7,418 nt of DNA from SIG299 sp045593825. Lineage in GTDB: Bacteria; Bacillota; Clostridia; Lachnospirales; Lachnospiraceae. Position 1 is the stretch's first letter. Every line of letters begins with the position of its first letter. The stretch spans positions 1-7,418 of the forward strand of contig JAZNXI010000140.1 in assembly GCA_045593825.1 (NCBI GenBank), written 5' to 3'. The notes beneath the pieces are model-generated. The model had not been told where the DNA came from and searched no databases. It saw only the letters and a list, made by a program, of their open reading frames with translations. Shown piece after piece: positions 1 through 5,635 of the stretch. The position numbers and the translations under genes are program-made.

Positions 1-1101
1 GATAAGTTGCTATACGAACGGTTTGTATCCTTGGGTGGAAAACCCTGTGAAGAACATCCCCTTTCTTTTGTATTGCAGGGAAGTGAGTATCTGGATGCAT
101 GGTTTGATAATGGCATTGTGACGAAAGTACCTCTTTCGAAAATCGCTTCGGAGCACATTAGTTTTACTTTAGGAGACAGCATGTCCACATTAAAGCGGAA
201 TGGCAACCTTCAAATGCTTTCAAAAGAAGAGCTGTTACAAAAAGTACAAGAGCACCAAGGAACTTTGGAAGAATTCATGGAAGAAATCCGGGAAAAGCAT
301 GGCTATATAGAAGTGCAGCTTTGGTCGGATGAGTACATCATAAATAAAAACGACTTACTTTTTTATGATGCCTACGAAGAATTTTACACCATGGCAGCAA
401 AGTCCAACGCTTTTCAAAACTTTTGCAGAGATGCCTTCGGTGAGGATTTTTCCCAGGATGGGTTTAGTGATATAGAACAAATTAATAAAATTTTACAATA
501 CATACCGAAGCAGGATAACATACATATCTTAGACATCGGCTGTGGCAACGGCAAGATGCTTGGTTACCTGCAAAAGAAGACAGGAGCATTTATCCACGGC
601 TTCGACTACTCGGAAAAGGCTATCGAAACAGCTAAAAAACGGTATCCGGAAAACTCCGAATTTCGAGAAGGCATTATTGGAGAAATTGAGTACGAAGCAG
701 AACAGTTCGATGTCATCACCTCCATGGATACCATGTATTTTGCTAAGGATATGTCTTCTTTTGTAGCGCAGGTAAAACGCTGGTTGAAGCCAAATGGCGT
801 TCTCTTTGTGGGCTATCAGGAAGGTGATGTCATGCCCAAAACAAAAGATGCCCATACAACGGTGTTGGCGGAAGCACTGCGTGAAAACGGAATGCAGTAT
901 GAGGTAGAGGATATTACAAAACAAACCTATGAACTACTTCACAAAAAACGTGCAGCTGCGGAAAAACATAAGCAGGAATTTGCAGCAGAGGGGCATCAAA
1001 ACTGGTACGAGATGCTGATTGGGCAGACGGAGTATGCGCAGGTGTCTTATGAGGAATTTCAAAAGAACATGGCGCGGTATCTCTATGTAGTGCGCAAATA
1101 A
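1..1101 (+). CDS. Class I SAM-dependent methyltransferase with extra N-terminal domain, 5' partial
   Basis: The reading frame is open at the left edge. The first possible start is a TTG at 7, but no ribosome site is visible before it and the frame reads D-K ahead of it, so the true start probably lies just outside the window. Counting from 7 there are 364 residues. The methyltransferase domain begins near residue 170: the glycine-rich SAM loop LDIGCGNGK is at 175-183, the acidic ribose-binding residue is probably D200 in HGFDYSEKA, and the post-motif strand FDVITSMDTMYF starts at 234. LKPNGVLFVGY (260-270) matches the usual strand 5 region. Residues 1-120 form a separate, mostly polar domain that I do not recognise. 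The substrate cannot be told from sequence; a small molecule is more likely than DNA or rRNA because no motif of those families is seen. It ends 18 bases before the first CHR gene and probably shares its transcript. Confidence 0.88.
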   Translation, partial: DKLLYERFVSLGGKPCEEHPLSFVLQGSEYLDAWFDNGIVTKVPLSKIASEHISFTLGDSMSTLKRNGNLQMLSKEELLQKVQEHQGTLEEFMEEIREKHGYIEVQLWSDEYIINKNDLLFYDAYEEFYTMAAKSNAFQNFCRDAFGEDFSQDGFSDIEQINKILQYIPKQDNIHILDIGCGNGKMLGYLQKKTGAFIHGFDYSEKAIETAKKRYPENSEFREGIIGEIEYEAEQFDVITSMDTMYFAKDMSSFVAQVKRWLKPNGVLFVGYQEGDVMPKTKDAHTTVLAEALRENGMQYEVEDITKQTYELLHKKRAAAEKHKQEFAAEGHQNWYEMLIGQTEYAQVSYEEFQKNMARYLYVVRK

Positions 1102-1119
1102 AGAGAAAGAAGAAAAACA

Positions 1120-1680
1120 ATGAATATATTACTTGAATTATTTCTATGTTTTGCAAAAATCGGGCTGTTCACTTTTGGGGGTGGATATGCCATGATTGCC
1201 ATTATTGAAAACACCTGCGTGGAGCAGAAAAAGTGGATGACCCACGACGAGATGATGGATATCGCGGTTATAGCGGAGTCCACACCGGGACCGATTGCCA
1301 TTAACACAGCAACTCATGTGGGATATAAACGTGCAGGTGTTGTGGGAGCTTTGGCGGCTACGGTTGGCATGGTGCTGCCGTCCTTTGTCATCATCTTCCT
1401 GATTTCTCTGTTCTTGGAGCAGTTTATGGAAATTACCCTGATTGCCAACGCTTTTCAAGGCATTAAGATTGGTGTTGGTCTACTCATCTTTGATGCAGGA
1501 ATAAAGATGTTAAAGAAAATGCCGGCAAAGAAGCTTGCGCGTGGGTTGATGTTATTTGGCTTGGTAGCAATGCTTTGCATTAATCTGTTTTCTGTACGCA
1601 TTTCTTCTGTACTTGTAATGCTTACTGCCGCGGTAGTCAGTCTGGCGGTATACTTTGCGAAGGGAGGCGGGAAAGCATGA
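1120..1680 (+). CDS. chrA: CHR-family (chromate transporter-like) membrane protein, first half
   Basis: This 186-residue integral membrane protein is one half-size unit of the chromate ion transporter (CHR) family. Family signatures visible are FTFGGGYAMI at 17-26 and ESTPGPIAINTATHVGY at 53-69, followed by long hydrophobic segments near 75-98, 110-127, 143-160 and 162-180. Full-length ChrA is about 400 residues with two homologous halves. Here, as in other Firmicutes with paired short CHR genes, each half is a separate gene, and the two products are expected to work together in the membrane. The ATG at 1120 follows a purine-rich stretch (AAGAGAAAGAAG, 1101-1112). The stop overlaps the next start (ATGA, 1677-1680), which suggests coupled translation. 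Chromate export is the known activity of some family members; the natural anion here is unknown. Confidence 0.93.
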   Translation: MNILLELFLCFAKIGLFTFGGGYAMIAIIENTCVEQKKWMTHDEMMDIAVIAESTPGPIAINTATHVGYKRAGVVGALAATVGMVLPSFVIIFLISLFLEQFMEITLIANAFQGIKIGVGLLIFDAGIKMLKKMPAKKLARGLMLFGLVAMLCINLFSVRISSVLVMLTAAVVSLAVYFAKGGGKA

Positions 1681-2231
1681 TTTATTTAGAACTGTTTCTT
1701 GGATTTTTATATGTTGGTTGCTTTGCCTTTGGCGGAGCTTACGGTGCCATTCCGCTCATTCGTGATGTGGTGTTACAGTATGGGTGGCTTGCAGAGGAAG
1801 AACTAACCTACATGATTGCAGTCAGCGAATCCACACCGGGGCCGATTATGATTAATCTGGCAACCTATGTGGGAAGTACTCAGGCAGGAATTTTAGGAAG
1901 TCTCATTGCTACCACGGCGGTGGTGATTCCTTCTTTTGTAATTATGCTGCTTATCACGGCGGTATTGAAGCATGCGATTAAACATCCGGCGGTACAGGCG
2001 GTGTTGCAGGGTATGAAGCCTTGTATCGTCGGTATCATTTTGGCAACCGGATTATATATGATGGTAAGTCATTGCTTTGTTGGGAAAAGCATGGATGTCC
2101 GGGCACTTTTGATTACAGCGGTTCTGGCAATCATAATGTACATATTACCGCAATTTAAGATAAAGAAACCGTCACCAATCATGCTGATTATTATTTCGGC
2201 ATGCATCGGTGTGGTAGTGTATGGAGTGTAA
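1677..2231 (+). CDS. chrA: CHR-family (chromate transporter-like) membrane protein, second half
   Basis: This 184-residue partner of the preceding gene has the same architecture. FAFGGAYGAI at 17-26 and ESTPGPIMINLATYVG at 51-66 sit at almost the same residue numbers as in the first protein, so the pair is an old tandem duplication of one CHR unit. Hydrophobic segments follow near 72-97, 113-131, 141-158 and 166-183. The start ATG lies inside the last codons of the first gene, with SD AGGGAGG (1661-1667) 9 bases upstream, so ribosomes finishing the first gene can start here at once. The two proteins probably form an antiparallel heterodimer, as described for other paired short CHR proteins. 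The substrate is not shown by sequence, and chromate or a related oxyanion is a family-based guess. Confidence 0.93.
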   Translation: MIYLELFLGFLYVGCFAFGGAYGAIPLIRDVVLQYGWLAEEELTYMIAVSESTPGPIMINLATYVGSTQAGILGSLIATTAVVIPSFVIMLLITAVLKHAIKHPAVQAVLQGMKPCIVGIILATGLYMMVSHCFVGKSMDVRALLITAVLAIIMYILPQFKIKKPSPIMLIIISACIGVVVYGV

Positions 2232-2238
2232 TAACATG
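2223..2238 (+). promoter_or_regulatory. Ribosome binding site that sets the start of the APH-fold kinase
   Basis: GGAG at 2223-2226 lies 9 bases before the ATG at 2236. The earlier in-frame ATG at 2221 overlaps the end of the CHR gene and has no purine-rich site in front of it, so the 2236 start is preferred. Confidence 0.6.
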
Positions 2239-3153
2239 AACAAACAATTTAGTGATATCCCGGGCTTCGACACCTGGGAGAGTGTAGAATTACTTAGTAA
2301 AGGCTGGTCCACAGATAAAAAATACATAGTAAAAACAAAAGCAGGGGAAAAACTGCTTCTTCGCATAGCAGAGGCGGAAAGCTCCCCGCAGAAGAAAAAG
2401 GAGTACGAAATCATCTGCAAATACGCAGAGCTTGGCTTTGAAATGTCAAAACCCCTTGGTTTTGGCTTGTGTGACAACGGTGAGCATACTTATATGCTGC
2501 TTACCTGGGTCGATGGTGAGGATTTGGAAGAAGCCTTGCCAAATCTTTCGGAAGAGGAACAGTACGAGCTTGGACGCAGTGCAGGACGCATTCTGCGCCA
2601 AATTCACAGCATTTCGGTAGCGAAGGAGGATATTCCTGCCCAGACCAAGAAAGTGAAGAAATTGGCGCAATTAGAGCGTTATGAGCAGTCTCGGGTGCGC
2701 ATTGCAAATGATGAAACCGCAATACAGTATGTAAAAGACAACATCGACAAGCTTTGGCTGGAGCCGCCGGTATATATGCACGGGGATTTTCATCCGGGCA
2801 ATCTGATTCTGACTCCGAATAAAGCCCTTGGTGTGATTGATTTCAACCGCTGGGAGGTGGGTGACCCGTACGAGGAGTTTTACAAGCTGGAAAGCTTTGG
2901 CGTGGAAGTCAGTGTGCCATATTGCATCGGGCAGATTGACGCCTATTTTGATGACAAAGTACCAATGCAGTTCTGGGAGACGCTGGCGGTGTATGTGGCC
3001 CATGCGTCACTATATTCCATCAAGTGGGCGGAGAAATTCGGGCAAGAGGATATTGACGGCATGGTAAGACGGTGCCTGGCGGCAATGGAGCATTATGATG
3101 GCTTTGAGAAAGTAGTGCCGAGTTGGTACGTAGAATATAAAAATGACAATTGA
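2236..3153 (+). CDS. Aminoglycoside phosphotransferase (APH)-fold kinase
   Basis: This cytoplasmic protein (305 residues from ATG 2236) belongs to the APH / choline kinase superfamily, which moves the gamma phosphate of ATP or GTP to a hydroxyl on a small molecule. The catalytic loop HGDFHPGN is at 182-189, with the base D184 and metal ligand N189. The DFG-like metal site is VIDFNRW, with D202. The N-lobe strand KLLLRIA (39-45) takes the place of the usual nucleotide-contact lysine strand and carries Arg. TWVDGEDL (90-97) matches the hinge. The family includes antibiotic-resistance kinases, but also many housekeeping kinases of sugars, amino sugars and amino alcohols. Nothing here points to a known resistance subclass, so resistance should not be assumed. 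It lies 4 bases downstream of the CHR pair and overlaps the upstream extension of the next gene. Confidence 0.87.
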   Translation: MNKQFSDIPGFDTWESVELLSKGWSTDKKYIVKTKAGEKLLLRIAEAESSPQKKKEYEIICKYAELGFEMSKPLGFGLCDNGEHTYMLLTWVDGEDLEEALPNLSEEEQYELGRSAGRILRQIHSISVAKEDIPAQTKKVKKLAQLERYEQSRVRIANDETAIQYVKDNIDKLWLEPPVYMHGDFHPGNLILTPNKALGVIDFNRWEVGDPYEEFYKLESFGVEVSVPYCIGQIDAYFDDKVPMQFWETLAVYVAHASLYSIKWAEKFGQEDIDGMVRRCLAAMEHYDGFEKVVPSWYVEYKNDN

Positions 3154-3154
3154 G

Positions 3155-3169
3155 AAAGGCAGAAAAATG
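3155..3169 (+). promoter_or_regulatory. Ribosome binding site that sets the start of the EEP-fold hydrolase
   Basis: AAAGG at 3155-3159 is 7 bases before the ATG at 3167. An in-frame ATG at 3143 would overlap the kinase gene by 11 bases and would add eight polar residues ahead of the conserved first strand. It has no SD, so 3167 is preferred. Confidence 0.6.
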
Positions 3170-3949
3170 AAAATAGCAACTTATAACATTTGGAATGATG
3201 AAGCGACTTTAGAACTTCGGGCAAAGCAGATAATTGAAGAAATCTGCGCGGTGGATGCGGATATCATCGGTTTACAAGAGGTATCTACGGAGTTTTATAA
3301 TAAGCACCTGGCAACGGAAGCGGGTTATGTACATCATGCATTTATGCAGTATCCGGGAGAGGAAGAGGGGATGGCAATCTTAAGCCGTTATCCGCTGATT
3401 TTTTTGGAAGCGTTGTATCAGAGGGAGAATTATGCCAACAGCATCGCAATGAATGCGTTTTTTATGGTGGATGGCATGAGGTTTTCTTTAACCAACGTGC
3501 ATCTTCCGTGGGACTCGGTGGCGGCAAGGGAGCATCAGATTTTGGCCATTGACCGGCATCTCAAAGAGCAGAATGCTGACTTCCATATTTTGCTCGGAGA
3601 CTTTAACAGTGACACCGGTTCTTCCGTAGACCGGTATTTATGTGGTGAACAGACGGTACACGGTTATGAGGCAAATCCTTGTTGGAACGACCTGGCAAAG
3701 GCATATGCGGCACGTATCGGCGAAGCGGTAAAACCAACGCTGGATACTGTACATAATCCACGGTGGGCGGGCAAGAAGAGTATTTATGCGCCGGAGGTTA
3801 TGGACCGGATTTATCTTATGGATCATTGGAATGAAACGGAACTTGAGTCCGTAAAATTATTCGGAACAGAAATTTCTAAGAAAACCGGTTATGCGGCCAG
3901 CGACCACTACGGTGTGATGGCAGAGGTGAATTTTCGGAAGCTATCATGA
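3167..3949 (+). CDS. Endonuclease/exonuclease/phosphatase (EEP) superfamily hydrolase
   Basis: This protein has 260 residues from ATG 3167 and no signal peptide, so it is probably cytoplasmic. It has the full set of metal-dependent phosphoesterase motifs of the DNase I / AP endonuclease / sphingomyelinase / inositol phosphatase fold. The first strand KIATYNIWND contains N7. LQEVS holds the metal ligand E38. NVHLPW holds H112. LLGDFNSD holds D145 and N147. DRIYLM follows near 213, and the catalytic SDHYG has D246 and H247. Length fits the family. The substrate is not readable: it could be a nucleic acid end, a phospholipid head group or a sugar phosphate. It is the last gene of the first string, and it follows an APH-fold kinase, so a phosphorylation/dephosphorylation pair acting on one metabolite is possible but unproven. 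Confidence 0.88.
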   Translation: MKIATYNIWNDEATLELRAKQIIEEICAVDADIIGLQEVSTEFYNKHLATEAGYVHHAFMQYPGEEEGMAILSRYPLIFLEALYQRENYANSIAMNAFFMVDGMRFSLTNVHLPWDSVAAREHQILAIDRHLKEQNADFHILLGDFNSDTGSSVDRYLCGEQTVHGYEANPCWNDLAKAYAARIGEAVKPTLDTVHNPRWAGKKSIYAPEVMDRIYLMDHWNETELESVKLFGTEISKKTGYAASDHYGVMAEVNFRKLS

Positions 3950-3986
3950 CGAGGTACAGATGGTGTACCGGGTGAAATGAATTTGC

Positions 3987-4015
3987 TTGCAAAAAGAAGG
4001 AGTACGTGATATACT
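3987..4015 (+). promoter_or_regulatory. Promoter of the antitoxin RNA (extended -10)
   Basis: The -35 box is TTGCAA (3987-3992). A 17-base spacer leads to the -10 box TATACT (4010-4015), preceded by the extended element TG at 4007-4008. Transcription should begin near 4022. No gene of ordinary size follows on this strand before a terminator at 4106. Confidence 0.65.
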
Positions 4016-4021
4016 AAACAC

Positions 4022-4106
4022 AGAAAAGGATGGTGCGGTAGCGCCCCTTGGTAATAGTGATTAAAAATAACCGCCATAGTTTACCAGACCGGGGCGGTTA
4101 TTTTTT
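4022..4106 (+). ncRNA. Probable type I antitoxin RNA, about 85 nt
   Basis: A short plus-strand transcript is predicted from the promoter at 3987-4015 to the terminator U-run ending at 4106. Its 5' part can fold as AAGG (4026-4029) with CCTT (4046-4049), a two-base AT bulge, then GGTGC (4032-4036) with GCGCC (4041-4045, one G-U) around a GGTA loop. Its 3' part is the terminator hairpin. It is antisense to the 3' end and stop codon of the minus-strand toxin mRNA over about 4061-4106, the layout of RatA/TxpA and SR4/BsrG in Bacillus subtilis. Its CCCCTT (4044-4049) is also complementary to the core of the toxin SD. No convincing ORF is present. Transcript ends are inferred, not measured. Confidence 0.7.
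4063..4106. terminator. Bidirectional intrinsic terminator shared by toxin mRNA and antitoxin RNA
   Basis: A perfect 13-bp inverted repeat pairs AAAAATAACCGCC (4063-4075) with GGCGGTTATTTTT (4093-4105) around a 17-base loop. On the plus strand the GC-rich stem is followed by TTTTTT (4101-4106). On the minus strand it is followed by TTTTT (4067 to 4063). It can therefore stop transcription from both sides. The toxin stop codon (4100-4098) lies inside the stem, so the overlap of the two RNAs covers the end of the coding region. It also catches any read-through from the upstream plus-strand genes, which show no terminator of their own. Confidence 0.88.
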
Positions 4107-4196
4107 GTGTTTATGACATATCTCGACTACGAGACCTATGAGAGCAATGATTAACATTCCAAACGTAAACAGTTCTTCATATGTAACATACTGCAT
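4098..4196 (-). CDS. Small holin-like type I toxin peptide (TxpA/BsrG-like)
   Basis: This is a 32-residue peptide that begins MQYVTYEELFTFGMLI. A short polar N-terminus leads to one hydrophobic span, about residues 11-24 (LFTFGMLIIALIGL), then VVEIC and the basic tail HKHKK. This pattern (T-Y-E-x-L, F-G-M, I-A-L, then lysines) is that of the putative holin-like toxins of Firmicutes, which insert in the membrane when over-expressed. SD AAAGGGGG (minus, 4212 to 4205) is 8 bases from the ATG at 4196. An in-frame ATG at 4202 would give 34 residues but is only 2 bases from the SD, so 4196 is preferred. The gene has its own promoter and terminator and a convergent antisense RNA, which fits a type I toxin-antitoxin pair. 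The family match is from memory of its sequence pattern. Confidence 0.8.
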   Translation of the reverse strand: MQYVTYEELFTFGMLIIALIGLVVEICHKHKK

Positions 4197-4205
4197 AGGC
4201 ATAAC

Positions 4206-4221
4206 CCCCTTTCTCAAGGGG
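4206..4221 (-). promoter_or_regulatory. SD-sequestering hairpin in the toxin mRNA leader
   Basis: On the minus strand, CCCCTT (4221 to 4216), GAGA (4215 to 4212) and AAGGGG (4211 to 4206) form a perfect 6-bp stem with a GNRA-type tetraloop. The 3' arm is the core of the toxin SD, so the folded leader should hide the ribosome site. The 5' arm can instead join a GGTG/CGCC hairpin just upstream (4231 to 4220), which gives two alternative folds. Masked ribosome sites are a known feature of type I toxin mRNAs. Confidence 0.7.
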
Positions 4222-4238
4222 CGACCGCACCTAGACAT

Positions 4239-4267
4239 ATTATAACACAATGCGTCAGTTAGTTCAA
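4239..4267 (-). promoter_or_regulatory. Promoter of the toxin mRNA (extended -10)
   Basis: On the minus strand, -35 TTGAAC (4267 to 4262), a 17-base spacer and a consensus -10 TATAAT (4244 to 4239) are present, with TG at 4247-4246 as the extended element. Transcription should start near 4232, about 36 bases before the preferred toxin ATG, giving an mRNA of about 170 nt to the shared terminator. Confidence 0.78.
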
Positions 4268-4298
4268 TAAAAACCGAACAAATTTTCGAATATTTTTC

Positions 4299-4328
4299 TT
4301 GCTTAATAACCCAATATTATGATATAAT
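4299..4328 (+). promoter_or_regulatory. Promoter of the redox operon
   Basis: A consensus -10 TATAAT at 4323-4328 carries an extended TG at 4320-4321. The best -35 is TTGCTT (4299-4304), 18 bases upstream and only a half match, so the extended -10 probably carries most of the strength. Predicted start is near 4335, about 27 bases before the ATG at 4362. It fires away from the toxin promoter, with the two -35 boxes about 30 bases apart. Confidence 0.7.
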
Positions 4329-4361
4329 TTAAATATCTTTTAATGAAGAAGGTATAAAAGT

Positions 4362-5042
4362 ATGACAAAAGAACATATCAAAGAACTTGTTATTTCCCTT
4401 GGTGCCGACTTATGCGGCATTGCAAGCATTGATCGTTTTTCGGAAGCACCAAAAGGGTATCATCCTTTGGATGTTTTTCCGCAGTGCAAGTCCGTAATTT
4501 CCTTTGCATGCCGGTTTCCGGTAGGAGCCTTGCAGTGCAATACTTCTGCGGTCTATACAAGAATACGTAACTCACTTACGCCAAAAATGGACGCAATTGC
4601 ACTTGATTTGTGCATCCGCCTGGAAAAGGAGGGCATACTGGCAGTACCAATTCCTACAAACGAAAGTGAGTGGGACAGTAATACTAACCGCTGGCGGTCC
4701 ATTATCTCACAAAAGCATGCGGCACAGGCAGCAGGACTTGGAACTATTGGCAGACATTCTTTATTGATTACACCGGAATTTGGCAGTATGCTATGGTTAG
4801 GCGCAGTAATGGTGGATGTAGAACTGGAAGCAGATCCGTTAATTGAGCAGGTCTGCACAAACTGCAATTTGTGTGTGAATGCGTGTCCGGTGAATGCTCT
4901 GGAACAGCCGGAAATGAATCAGGGAGCATGTTGGGATTACGCATTTGGTGAAGATAAAGAAAAACAGGACTGGAGGATATCCTGCCATAAGTGTCGGGAC
5001 ATTTGTCCGTATAATTTAGGCAGTAAGAACAAGTTATTATAA
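4362..5042 (+). CDS. Short QueG-like 4Fe-4S protein (epoxyqueuosine reductase-related)
   Basis: This 226-residue cytoplasmic protein resembles the N-terminal and ferredoxin parts of epoxyqueuosine reductase QueG, the cobalamin-dependent last enzyme of queuosine synthesis. The cofactor-domain hallmark AAGLGTIGRHSLLITPEFGS is at 123-142. Two 4Fe-4S sites are formed by CTNCNLCVNACP (C165, C168, C171, C175), C190 and CHKCRDICP (C208, C211, C215). QueG usually has about 310-380 residues, often with C-terminal HEAT repeats; these are absent and the protein stops soon after the last cysteine. The segment before the AGLG motif reads NRWRSIISQKHAA (109-121), where QueG normally has an Asp in a D-[ST]-x-P-V motif, so the catalytic Asp seems missing. 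It may act on another substrate or pass electrons. SD AAGAAGG (4346-4352) supports the start. A peroxidase and a flavodoxin follow. Confidence 0.82.
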   Translation: MTKEHIKELVISLGADLCGIASIDRFSEAPKGYHPLDVFPQCKSVISFACRFPVGALQCNTSAVYTRIRNSLTPKMDAIALDLCIRLEKEGILAVPIPTNESEWDSNTNRWRSIISQKHAAQAAGLGTIGRHSLLITPEFGSMLWLGAVMVDVELEADPLIEQVCTNCNLCVNACPVNALEQPEMNQGACWDYAFGEDKEKQDWRISCHKCRDICPYNLGSKNKLL

Positions 5043-5108
5043 CCTGAAATAAAGAGTGGTAATATCATGTTTCCAACAAATAAATAGTTTTAGACCAGGA
5101 GGATTGTA

Positions 5109-5603
5109 ATGAAACGAATTGTACTATATGAAAGCGGCACCGGCTTTACAGCTCAGTATGCCGCCTGGCTTGCAGAAGAATTACAGTGTGAAAGTGTTGC
5201 CTTAAAAAATGCAAAATCAGTAGACCTTGCAGACTATGACCAGGTGATTTTCGGCGGTTGGATGTGCGCCGGAAAGGTGATGGGATATGATAAGTTTGTG
5301 AAGCTGAACGCTAAAAATGTGGTGCTGTTTGCGGTAGGTATGGCACCATCCGTAGCGGAAGTGGCAAATAAAATTATTGCAGACAACGGATTTGATGCAG
5401 AACGGTTCTTCTACTTCGAAGGCGGCTATCGTCCGGAAAAGGTAAACTTTATCATGCGGACTATGATGAAAATGTTAAAGAAGTCCATCGAAAAGAAGCC
5501 GGAAAAGACAGAAGAAGATTTATACATTATAAAAACCTTCAATGGCGCAGATAATGCTAAGAAAGAGGCGGTGAAGCCTTTAGTAGAGTTTTGTAAGAAG
5601 TAA
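5109..5603 (+). CDS. Flavodoxin-domain protein
   Basis: This 164-residue soluble protein has a flavodoxin fold of the type also found in HemG-like proteins. The FMN phosphate loop is ESGTGFTAQYA (8-18), at the end of the first strand RIVLY. The second FMN-contacting loop is GGWMCAGKVM (49-58) and the third is VGMAPS (76-81). YFEGGYRPEKVNFIMRTMMK (102-121) is the characteristic later segment of this subfamily. It probably carries electrons as an FMN protein; HemG-type protoporphyrinogen oxidase activity is a remote alternative, since no haem genes are nearby. A consensus AGGAGG (5097-5102) is 6 bases from the ATG. The 66-base gap from the iron-sulfur gene holds no clear terminator or promoter, so it probably shares that transcript and may be its redox partner. 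Confidence 0.88.
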   Translation: MKRIVLYESGTGFTAQYAAWLAEELQCESVALKNAKSVDLADYDQVIFGGWMCAGKVMGYDKFVKLNAKNVVLFAVGMAPSVAEVANKIIADNGFDAERFFYFEGGYRPEKVNFIMRTMMKMLKKSIEKKPEKTEEDLYIIKTFNGADNAKKEAVKPLVEFCKK

Positions 5604-5635
5604 TGTGAAGTTGTAAAAAAAGGAGAAGTAAAACC

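Larger units (their letters stand above)
4032..4231. repeat. Inverted repeat pair bracketing the toxin-antitoxin cassette
   Basis: GGTGCGGTAGCGCCCCTTG at 4032-4050 on the plus strand matches GGTGCGGTCGCCCCTTG read on the minus strand from 4231 to 4215. The match is 17 of 17 bases, with two bases (AG) inserted in the plus-strand copy. Each copy lies at or near the 5' end of one of the two convergent transcripts, so both RNAs open with nearly the same sequence. Confidence 0.85.

Noticed and set aside
529..924. Minus-strand open frame of 131 codons inside the methyltransferase gene
   Set aside because: It lies fully opposite a gene with clear SAM-binding motifs, shows no recognisable domain and has no good SD. 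It is a shadow frame.
2236..3153. Calling the APH-fold gene an antibiotic-resistance determinant
   Set aside because: Only fold-level motifs are visible and no resistance subclass is recognisable. Many members of this fold act on ordinary metabolites.
3953..3969. GGTAC...GTACC hairpin just after the EEP gene as a terminator
   Set aside because: The stem is only 5 bp with a 7-base loop and no T-run follows. The shared terminator at 4063-4106 is the first convincing stop for this strand.
3983..4015. TTGCTT (3983-3988) as the -35 box of the antitoxin promoter
   Set aside because: The spacer would be 21 bases. TTGCAA at 3987-3992 gives 17 bases to the same -10.
4098..4202. ATG at 4202 as the toxin start (34 residues)
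   Set aside because: Only 2 bases separate it from the SD. The second ATG at 4196 has a spacing of 8.
4032..4231. Insertion sequence or miniature transposon bounded by the inverted repeat
   Set aside because: The repeats coincide with the 5' ends of two predicted transcripts, there is no transposase, and no flanking target duplication is visible. It is kept only as a minor alternative in the findings.
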